DNA of 64,000 nt from Cheiracanthium punctorium. Taxonomy: Eukaryota > Arthropoda > Arachnida > Araneae > Cheiracanthiidae. Numbering within the stretch: position 1 is the stretch's first letter; each line of letters begins with the position of its first letter. The notes beneath the pieces were generated by a model. The model did no database searches. It was not told the DNA's origin and saw only the letters and a list, made by a program, of their open reading frames with translations. The translations under genes and the position numbers were made by a program. Below are positions 22,770-30,980 of this stretch, one piece after another. Location of the stretch: the NCBI GenBank assembly GCA_038373885.1, contig JAWZYV010000771.1, positions 496,001 to 560,000 of the forward strand, read 5' to 3'.

Positions 22770-23095
22770 AGGATTTGAATCGAGAGAATGTCTATGTTCT
22801 AGTATTTTTCTGTAACTGTGTTCCTAAACTGGAATTTTCTTCTGTTGGTTGTTATCGAATGCACGTGGGGTCTATTATTGCGTTTTTCTATGGCAGTGTT
22901 TTTAAATCTTTGTTTTCTTCTGCTGGTTTTGTTCGACGTATTATTCTGTTTCCGTACTCTTAAAATGAAGTTTTCGTCTGCTAGTTTGGCTCGATTGCAG
23001 GTTGAATTTCTTCATGTTTTTCTATCACCGTGTTCTTAAACCGTAGTTTTCGCCTGCTGGTTGGGTTCGATCGCAGGCAGCTTCCGCTTTTTCAA
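22770..23095 (+). repeat. Minisatellite block 3
   Basis: Units such as gtgttcttaaaccgtagttt, cgcctgctggttgggttcga and tcgcagg recur every ~70 bp (about 22,820, 22,890, 22,955 and 23,030). They differ from blocks 1 and 2 by 'tctgctgg' in place of 'tctggagg'. Some units contain ggttcgaatgcagg-like words resembling a tRNA B box, but no tRNA fold exists. Confidence 0.65.
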
Positions 23096-23548
23096 AACCA
23101 TGTGAGCGTTACTTCCGTCAGAAAAAAATCTGAGTTACTCCCTAGTCGCGCCTAAAGAAGTTTTACTTCAAAAATTAATCTCACGTTGTTCACTTACGTA
23201 CTTTTATTGGAACTTTCTTTCGCACTCATGTGATGGGACCAAGAGGTTACTTGCATTTTGACGCAGGCAAAAGTACTTAAGGCGTCTTCTCACTTTAGGC
23301 ACCTCGAAAATAGGCTATTTTCGCGATTTTTTTCGAGGATTTTTGCAAACAATTATGGGATAAAATGGATCCTATATAATAAACACATCTTTCAAGTACA
23401 AGAAAAAAAAAATTATTTTTTTGAACAATTATTATAATAAAACAGTAGCATCGAAAAACCCGTGTAGAAATGTAATGTTCGTGGCTTGTTGATGGTATCT
23501 CCGAGACAGGTCATCTGAAACAAAAAATTAAAACAGTTTTAGATTCAG

Positions 23549-23602
23549 TATGTCAGTGGCTATAGCGCATATCATCAGATATGCGCTATAGCCACTGACA
23601 TA
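23549..23602. repeat. Perfect 24-bp-arm hairpin inside the Kolobok-like element
   Basis: Arms 23,549-23,572 (tatgtcagtggctatagcgc plus atat) and 23,579-23,602 are exact reverse complements around the loop catcag. A third partial copy, gatatgcgctatag, occurs near 23,633-23,646. Confidence 0.85.
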
Positions 23603-23798
23603 ATTAATAATGATGACTGACATAATAATGATGATATGCGCTATAGAGATAACTATGAAGAATATGTCATTCAAATTTCATGACAATCGGCCGGATAGTT
23701 TCCGAGATTTCATCAACAAGGCACTGAAAAACCTTGTTTTGAGATAAACGCGTTTAAAGTTTTGGTTGCAGAAAAATCATGAAAAACCTTACCTCGGG

Positions 23799-24098
23799 TT
23801 AATCAGCGATGCCTGCTCCATACAATGGACCTTCCGATTCTTCGTAGAAGTTGTGCTCGTCCAAAATAGCTTCCCTTCGTCTCGACCTAGTCTCTTTTGA
23901 AGCGTTAGAGCTGCGGCGGTTCCCTACGCGTACGCGATCACTGTCGCGTTTCTCGGCGTAAGGGCCAAGTTTGACACCCATCACCTCCAAAATTTTTAAA
24001 ACAGGTTGTAGCCCTTCATTATAAATGCATGCTGCTGTTTGACAAGCAACTTCCACGGTTTTTGAAAGCGCGGCGTCAAAGGAATCGGCCGGGTGCTC
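23799..24098 (-). pseudogene. C-terminal remnant of a Kolobok/Mutator-like transposase
   Basis: The minus strand is open from about 24,098 (just after a TGA) to the TAA at 23,799, roughly 99 codons with no ATG at the start. Recognisable features are PADSFDAALSKTVEVACQTA, IYNEGLQPVLKILEVMGVKL, a run of Arg/Ser with ASKETRSRRREAIL, and a terminal GPLYGAGIAD. This order (EAA...FNEG...ILE.MG....D..R...R....ETR..RR....YGAGI) is what I recall from the tail of Kolobok-type 'Mutator-like transposase domain' proteins. The catalytic domain is missing: just upstream lies the 9-bp duplication of the MULE insertion, and no homologous frame resumes beyond it. Not functional. Confidence 0.6.
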
Positions 24099-24114
24099 TC
24101 AGGTAGTCACCTAA

Positions 24115-25261
24115 ACGAGAGGCTGGACAGGCCGGATTAAAGTGCTCTCTGGCGATTTGGCGTGCATCCTTTGGCAAGAGTCGTTTCTCCCGCTGTTACA
24201 CACTACACGCTAGGGGTTGTCGCCCGCATGAAATTTTATCTCGCAGCTATGACAATGTTTTGACTGGTGTTGATAAGGGATTTTTAAGAGATATTAAACT
24301 TTAAAATTGGAACACATTTTAAGAAAGGCTGATCTATGCAAACGAAATAGTTTTTCTGCTCTTTTCGATTTATAAATAGAGCGCTCAACGTTGCCTTACG
24401 CTGAGGCCTGTGGGGTGATTATGGATTGATGCAATTTATGGGATCTGCATCAGTTATGTTTCATAAATTTTTCATTTCAAATAATTGCATTGCTTCCTCA
24501 CTTTAGCATTGAAAGACTAAAGTTAGGAAGCAACGCTGGACGCATAAGGGGACTAGTCAATTTAAACATCCTAACTATCCTAATTTAAACATTGTAAAGT
24601 AGAGAGCCTGCAGGTCATGACTTGTAAAGTTCATTCGCATGTAAACTAGATCTCTTTTTTCATTTGTGTATTACATGAAGTGTGCTTTTAAAAAAATTAC
24701 AAGCAAAAAATATTCATTAGAAAAGTGTGTTTAAAATATCGGTTCTCCATCCTCTAAACCTAGCTGTGGGAGTTTTCGATTAGAATAGAACGACCTCAGA
24801 ATTGCTAACATTAAGATACTGTATAGGATAATTTAGGATTTTGTTTGTTTAAAAAGAAACATACAAAATATAGCAATTTTAAAAGCCAAAGTAAGGGGGA
24901 AATAAGAACGAATGAATTTTAAAAGAACAGATAATTAAGACAAAAAAATTAAAAAAATTATAATGCAATATATAGGATCTGCATGAATTATATTTCATCA
25001 ATTCATTTCAAATGATGCTTTTTAACTGTCCACTGTTTCTTTTTTATTTCCGTAACATATTACCTTCAAATCTAAAATTGTAATTTTAGACTGCAATTTT
25101 AAATGGATTAAAATATATATTTAGAACATCCGCGGATCAACTTGCGGTGCGGGCGGCAACCCCTAGCGTGGAGTGTATAACAGCGGGAGAAACGACTCTT
25201 GCCAAAGGATGCACGCCAAATCGCCAGAGAGCACTTTAATCCGGCCTGCCCAGCCTCTCGT
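24115..25261. mobile_element. Mutator-like (MULE) fold-back MITE, 114-bp terminal inverted repeats
   Basis: TIRs at 24,115-24,228 and 25,148-25,261 start acgagaggctgg(a/g)caggcc and agree at about 110 of 114 positions. The element is flanked by the perfect 9-bp duplication gtcacctaa (24,106-24,114 and 25,262-25,270). Long TIRs with 9-bp duplications are characteristic of Mutator-like elements. The 919-bp interior has no coding frame. It contains a 17-bp-arm hairpin (24,490-24,533) and a ~70-bp direct repeat (about 24,428-24,495 and 24,960-25,030, marked by ggatctgcat). Confidence 0.85.
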
Positions 25262-25405
25262 GTCACCTAACGGTCGCCCAAAAATGTAGTTAGACTCGTC
25301 CGATCTTTATGAAATTTTGATATAACATTTTTGATGATATGTACTTTCAAAAATTAAAAAAAAAATTCGATTTTTTTTAATTTTCAAAGTGAGAAGACGC
25401 CTTAA

Positions 25406-25981
25406 CAGAAGACAATAAAAGATCTTTTAGGTAGTCAGTTAGCGCCCTTGTTACGAAGATCTCTGAACTAATTACTTAGCTGAAAGATTGCTATGACTTT
25501 AAACACAATGTGATGTGCTCGTTGTGAATCAACTCCAATGAGCGGACAGACTACCTCACAATTCGATTCAACCATTCCAGCCAAGGAATTGGCGGAATTC
25601 ACTTAACTTAAACAGTATTTATTTGTCTACAGTCGGTTATTGACATAAAATCCAATTAAAATATTTCTTGCAGGAAAATCTGGTGTTTTATCTTTAACAA
25701 GAGAGAGAGATTTATGGGATTGTCGTTACCATGAGATTGTAGAAGAATCCTTTTTGATACTTAATGGACGTTGTCATCATACCTACAATTAAAGGACCAT
25801 CCTAGTACAATATATATTTCATTTCTTAATTTAAATCCTTTTTTGCACTTGAAGCATGACTGGAATTTTGAAAATTGATTAAATAGTCCTAACTTTATGA
25901 AATTTAATTTTAAACATAATATGTACACTTACATGAGTGCACTTACCAAACAATAATTATAAAAATGAAGTATAATTAGAA
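25406..25981. other. Non-coding stretch, nothing recognised
   Basis: No gene or repeat structure seen. Confidence 0.4.
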
Positions 25982-25989
25982 TATATATA

Positions 25990-26236
25990 CAGTAGCGGAT
26001 CCAGGGGAGGGGCTAGGGGGCTTCAGCCCCCCCGAAAAAGATTGCTAAAGGGTAAAATTCTGCTTTATTACACACTTTAAGTAGATAAAATGATCTTTTT
26101 TTATAACTTAGCCCCTCCCAAAAAGTTTCACATTACTTTATACTAAAATTTTGCTTCATCGTACGTTTTGTTTAGGTGAAATAAACTTTTTTCAAAGTTT
26201 AGCCCCTCCAAAAAATAATTTCTGGATCCGCTACTG
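25990..26236 (+). mobile_element. hAT-type MITE, family A copy 1, 247 bp
   Basis: Ends cagtagcggatccaggggag and (reverse complement) cagtagcggatccagaaatt. The 8 bp on each side read tatatata. Two inverted G/C blocks (ggggctagggggcttcagcc at the left; tagcccctcc twice to the right) lie inside. The same element occurs in the opposite orientation at 44,625. A (TA)n tract follows the right end. Confidence 0.8.
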
Positions 26237-26259
26237 TATATATATATATATATATATAG

Positions 26260-27001
26260 TAGCTACGTGCCCGTTCTTCGCACAGTAGGAAACGAATATT
26301 TTCCTAACATGTGTAATTCCAGTGTTGTGGAATCTAAAAAAAATCAAAATTTTTTTACTCTTGAAGTACAGTTTGCGTCATGAGTACTAACCTGGCATCA
26401 TTGCAATATAACGACTAGAAAATACTATGTCAGTGTCTTTCGCGACCAGAAAAGTTAAAAGCTTCATGATTTACAAAGAACTCCTGACTTTCAAAATGTC
26501 TTCTTTGTACATCATACTGTTTTTTAGGTCCAAGTTGTAGCATTAAATTCCTCAGATACTACAAGAAATGTTCAACCGTTTATTTAAAAAATAGCTGCGC
26601 ACCCGCTCTTCATACGGGAAGAAGCGATTATTTTACTAAAATCATATCTGCATGTGACAAAACAGAATTTCAATTTTAAAAAAGTTCAAGTATCGTTTAG
26701 TTGGCTGTAAGACAACCGTTGAAAAGGGATGAACAGAATACTTTTAATTTCATGAAATATTTATTAACGTGGTATATTGTGATTCATTCATATTATCTTT
26801 ACAGATCTACTAATACTGCCTGTTACGCATATTAATACTATCTATCTTCACTTCTCCCTCTTCAAGACTGGATTTAAACAAATAACTTAGATTATTTGGC
26901 ACAAATAGGACATATTCAATGGAGATTCTTTGAAATTTATGCATTAGCATAAACAATAAACATTTTACATAATGGTTGCCATTAAGGAAGCTCTTCACAT
27001 A
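26260..27001. other. Non-coding stretch with two repeat heads
   Basis: tagctacgtgcccgttcttc at 26,263 and tagctgcgcacccgctcttc at 26,590 are two copies of a recurring head also found at 8845 and 9163. Nothing else recognised. Confidence 0.4.
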
Positions 27002-27965
27002 CACTCATGTCCATAAATTAAGATAATGAAGTTCAGGCAAAGAAAGAGAAAGAAGCAAAACAAATTTGACTTATTTGTAAAGTCTATTTATTAAACAAAA
27101 AGTAAATTGACATTAATTATGTCAAACATAGAGCAAAAAAGATGCTATATGTTTGACATAATTAATAAAAATTGCAAGTTTTACTCCCTTGACCAAATTT
27201 CAAAAAAGAACCTATTTACAAAAAACAGTATAACATGGTTAGTAGGATGGTTAATACGGAGTATGTCTCCCGGACGATGCAATACAGGCCTGACAACGCC
27301 TAGGCATGCTGAGTCTCAAATGATCAATCTGATCTTGGGGAATATTACACTACTCATCAAGCAATGCACTCCGAAGTTCCGGTAGACAGGTGGGAGGGGG
27401 TTGACGGACTGCAATTCGTCGGCCAAGCATATCCCACACATGCTCTATTGGATTCAAGTCCGGTGAGTACGCTGGCCAATGCATACGGGTGATATCCTCC
27501 GATTGAAGGCATTTGTCTACAATGTTTGCACGGTGAGGACGGGCGTTGTGATCCATAAACACAAATTCAGCACCCATGGCGCCCCGAAACAAACGTACAT
27601 GTTGTTCCAGAATGACATCCCGATAGATGTGGCCTGTCATCGTTACACTCTGAACATGCAGGTCAGTTCTGGGACCAAGAATAATTCCTCCCCAAACGAG
27701 CCATCCTGCACCACCGTAACGGTGTCTTTCAATGGTGTTCTCTTGGTGGTAACGGGTACCTGGAGCTCTCCAGATGAATGTCCGGCGAGAATCAGACTCC
27801 AAACTAAACCTGGACTCGTCGGAAAACATCACACAAGACCACTGTTGCGGTGTCCACAATGCATGCTCTCTACTCCAGGTTAATCGCAGGCGACAGTGAG
27901 TTGCGGTAAGTGGAACACATCTCACAGGCTTACGAGCATATAGACCAATGTGCCCTAAGCGTCTG
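27002..27965 (-). mobile_element. Tc1-like element, truncated at its 5' (right) end
   Basis: The left border is TA (27,000-27,001) followed by cactcatgtccataaattaa, a Tc1/mariner-type terminus. A 19-bp perfect inverted repeat (27,112-27,130 and 27,148-27,166, attaattatgtcaaacata) lies subterminally. Transposase homology stops near 27,960 and no complementary terminus was found to the right, so the promoter-proximal end is lost. Confidence 0.8.
27251..27965 (-). pseudogene. Tc1-like transposase pseudogene
   Basis: Minus-strand frame with the Tc1 catalytic region: WSREHALWTPQQW and FSDESRF (first Asp), then WGGIILGPRTDL, FMDHNARPH (second Asp) and SPDLNPIEHVWD (Glu of the DD34E triad). The frame meets TAG at 27,352-27,350, exactly where these proteins normally have Trp. 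Reading through, the same frame continues with NIPQDQIDHL, SMPRRC and a TAA at 27,251, the usual Tc1 C-terminus. So one G-to-A change created the stop. Upstream of about 27,960 the sequence no longer encodes transposase, and the DNA-binding N-terminal ~110 residues are absent. The ATG at 28,057 belongs to unrelated flanking sequence. The protein is inactive. Confidence 0.9.
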
Positions 27966-28057
27966 GGGGGAAAAATATCGAATGGGGAAAAATATTTAAG
28001 CGGTGCCAATTTAAATATCCATTTGTCCAATATAGCGATATCTTTTAAATCCTCCAT

Positions 28058-28934
28058 GGTTCTGTCTCCTGAAAAACATCGAACTGTGAAATCTCGAGGA
28101 GCTATATAGAATCGCTTTAATTTTGACAGAACGTCAGAGTTTCAGGATTTACAAATTTCAACCGTTTTTTTAAATTTATGACGTCACTGTTTCATTGGCA
28201 TAAAAGATACCCTGGTTGGTTGAGGGAGTTAATTTCGATATTTCGCACAGTAGTTTTCAAACGGTATCATAGTAAAACTTTGCTTTATATAGGACCGCAA
28301 TCCAACATTAAAATGCGTGTGTTAGGAAACATATATGCATGTGCCATAATTACATGCCAAAAATAAAAAAAGTAAATAGAAAAATTTTAATATATCGCGC
28401 TTTAAAATGAACTTTGCAACTTTTAAGATGTAGAACACTTTCAGCTGCGTTAAAACATTTCAACTTTTAAATAAGCAAGGGATCCAAATACCACTTATAA
28501 TAAAAATAATCGCGAATTTCTTAGTTTATTTCTACTGTAAGTTTTAATCAAAATATCGTCTCCCTGTGTTAAAAAAAGAGCGGGAATAAATGCGTTAAAG
28601 TTGTGGCGTAATTTTTATGTATCTTAAAGCAGCTGACGTCATAGATCCTCATTTGTGAAACGAGAAAACGGACGGTGCACCATTAAAAATTTCTATGGAT
28701 CGGCTGAAAAACCTTTTTTCTAATCCTTTTTGTGGCAACAACCCAACATAAATTCTCGTGCCATCATTTATTAATGCAAAGCCGCAAGCGCTCCGCGTTG
28801 ATGCTATTAAATTCTAAACATTATGTTACATTAAAATTCGAAAGAAATCACCTAATTTATATAATCTTTTAGTTTTCATTTTAAAAGAGGCGAAATGTCT
28901 GTTTTATCATTTGCCAAAATATCAGAAAGTTATG
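28058..28934. other. Non-coding stretch, nothing recognised
   Basis: Unremarkable AT-rich sequence flanking the truncated Tc1 copy. No continuing homology to transposase. Confidence 0.4.
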
Positions 28935-28942
28935 ACAGGTAG

Positions 28943-29007
28943 CAGAGCTACATAAGCTGGGGCCCTGGGAATTTTTCCCCTGCTGCCCCTCCCTCTCTTC
29001 GCCACTG
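28943..29007 (+). mobile_element. Very short hAT-like MITE, 65 bp
   Basis: A perfect 8-bp duplication acaggtag (28,935-28,942 and 29,008-29,015) brackets a 65-bp unit starting cagagctaca and ending, reverse-complemented, cagtggcgaag. The inside is a ggggccctggg / cccctgctgcccct pair. The ends match hAT MITE termini in the window only loosely, but the duplication is clear. Confidence 0.65.
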
Positions 29008-29465
29008 ACAGGTAGAATTCAAGATGCGACAGTTTTAAAATTATTTTACGAAACATTTTTTCAAATGTCACCTTTAAATAAAAAATTCCTAAAAATCTGT
29101 AAATTATGTTACATATTCAGAAAAAAATATTTTAAAAAGAAAATTTTCTCCTGTATCCGATGATGTAAATGTCGTTTTGCTGCAAGCGTAATTACCGCCG
29201 TTATTACGAATTGTGTGAGAATTGTGTTTTCATTATTTCATGTTACTCATAGATGGGTATGGGGGCTTTATGAAATTGTGACAAGGAGGGAAAGGGCTAA
29301 AAAGAAATAATGTGACATTAAACTTTTTTGTTAAAATGAAAACACTTATTGTCAGTGGACTATTTGTAGTTATTTTAAAAATACCAGTATTTGAGGGTAC
29401 TTTTTTCATGTAGTTAAATATTTCATGTAACGTAGCAGCAGAGGTCTTTTTTTTCTTCTGTTGGC

Positions 29466-29534
29466 GTGGCACAGCCAACAGAACTGCCAACAGAACACAG
29501 CCAACAGTTCTGTAGCACAGCCAACAGAACAGCC
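29466..29534 (+). repeat. Short repeats of cacagccaacagaac
   Basis: The word acagccaacag occurs three times, with related gccaacagaac copies between. They form a 60-70-bp microsatellite-like patch immediately beside a SINE-like copy. Confidence 0.75.
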
Positions 29535-29715
29535 GGTTATAGGCACTAGCCACTTCGAGTCCGAAAGTACCGGTCACTTTATTATGGAAGTACCTATTAG
29601 GTGGACCAGTGTTGCCTCCTATGAAGGGACGAACAAATTGACACCCAAGTCTATGCCTGGAATTGAACCTAGACCATGAACCCCGGTTCTCTAGACGCTA
29701 CGCAACCCGGGTGGC
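29535..29715 (-). repeat. SINE-like copy with a tRNA-type B box
   Basis: On the minus strand the sequence starting near 29,715 has gggttgcgtagcgtctagag (A-box-like region) and, about 35 bases later, ggttcaattcc (a perfect B box), followed by a unique tail down to about 29,535. It was judged tRNA-derived rather than a tRNA gene because no acceptor stem closes around it. Only one copy was noted in the window. Confidence 0.5.
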
Positions 29716-30152
29716 GGCAGCAACAGTTCTTCACTCAAAAGATTATGCTCCCAAATGCCCCAGAAAAACACATAATTAAAGCTTAAAAATAAAAGATGAT
29801 TACTTGGTACTGATCGGAAAGAAAAATGTCGGTAAAGATTAATAGTTAAAGGAAGTTAAATAAATAAATACGGAAAAATGTAATAGATGCACGTTTTTGA
29901 AAAAAAGAAAAATTCTTAAAACTACTATTTATTCGTTAGTTCCCCCTATACCTCCCAGAATTATTACTGATTAACATACTGGTTACTGGCCATGTACAAG
30001 CAGGATTTTCGCGTACTAATTATCGAGCGCTGGGTGGGAACAGTCTGGCCTCTTGATGAAAATAACGCCTACAGGGAAAAAAGTTATTCTAGGAAGTGCC
30101 GTTCACGAATCATTTTACTTTTGAGAAGAAAAACTCGAAAAGAAAGTGGTGT
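29716..30152. other. Non-coding stretch, nothing recognised
   Basis: No supported feature. Confidence 0.4.
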
Positions 30153-30156
30153 TTAA

Positions 30157-30670
30157 TAGGGCTATCGTGAGAAAAATCCGACCAACTTTCCTTTAAATCA
30201 CGTTTCCGGCCGATTTTCTCCGCCGTTACCTTGACGACCGCGAATTCCAACTTTTTCCTTTCCGAAGGAAAAAATCCGAGTCGGACGAAATTTCGGTCAA
30301 TCAGAGTACTTCTTTCTGCTACGTCATAAGCAATTTAGAGCAATGGCGACTATGTTCGAAGCTTGGCAGCTTGTCTCGATGTCAGAATCACGTGTAAATA
30401 AAATTATGGCCACATTCAAGTGGACTTTGGAATTAGAGATTGCTGCCCATCCGATGCTGCCGAAATTGCTGCCGATCCGATGTAAATATACCAACGCACG
30501 ATAAGTGAAATAAGAACCTGCACGCCAAATCAGCGATGCGATGACTATTTCGCGTCGGAGAGAGTTAGTTTACTTTTGCAACCCTTAAAGATAACCACGC
30601 CTTCAAGTCCGTCGGAAAAGTGGGTCCAGCGCGAAGTTGCTCGGATTTTCCCTTTAGTGTGATAAGGCCA
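30157..30670. mobile_element. TTAA-flanked MITE, 514 bp
   Basis: TTAA occurs at 30,153-30,156 and 30,671-30,674. The left end tagggctatcgtgagaaaaa and the reverse complement of the right end tggccttatcacactaaagg then align imperfectly, continuing into aaaatccgaccaactt / aaaatccgagcaactt. The interior is GC-richer than its surroundings, with no long frame. TTAA with such ends suggests Kolobok or piggyBac; which one cannot be decided. Confidence 0.65.
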
Positions 30671-30980
30671 TTAAAGACGTAATATTTAGAACATTGTAAA
30701 TTAACACATACAGTATATAAAATGTATTTATCAATCTTATCAATTTAAAAAGAACAATTTTTAAGTCCCCACTCTTCTGTGGTACTGCTGGTCAGGGGTG
30801 GCTCCAACGGGGGGTCCGGGGGGGCACATGACCCCCCGTCGGGGAACTTGTGACCCCCCATCGGGGCTATTTGATTAATTCGTCGGGGAATTTTCATGAG
30901 AAGAAATCTATATTTTAGCTGAGTCTTAATTTTGATTTTGTGATTTAAAAAAATTAGTTTTGTACTTTTTAAATACACAT

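Larger units (their letters stand above)
23281..25401. mobile_element. Kolobok-like DNA transposon, split by a later MULE insertion
   Basis: Both ends carry TTAA (23,277-23,280 and 25,402-25,405) followed by the perfect inverted repeat ggcgtcttctcacttt (23,281-23,296; complement at 25,386-25,401). The interior holds a minus-strand transposase remnant of the Mutator-like/Kolobok type. Removing the 1,147-bp insertion and one copy of its 9-bp duplication leaves about 965 bp, so this was already a shortened, non-autonomous copy. TTAA duplications are also typical of piggyBac; the protein remnant is the reason for preferring Kolobok. Confidence 0.7.

Noticed and set aside
20340..23095. CRISPR-like array in the ~70-bp repeats
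   Set aside because: Repeat units are imperfect, spacing is irregular, there are no unique spacers of constant length, and the sequence is eukaryotic.
27479..27883. 134-codon plus-strand frame
   Set aside because: It is antisense to the Tc1-like transposase pseudogene and its translation has no family features.
29640..29715. Possible tRNA gene on the minus strand
   Set aside because: A perfect B box exists, but there is no closed cloverleaf; a SINE head explains it better.
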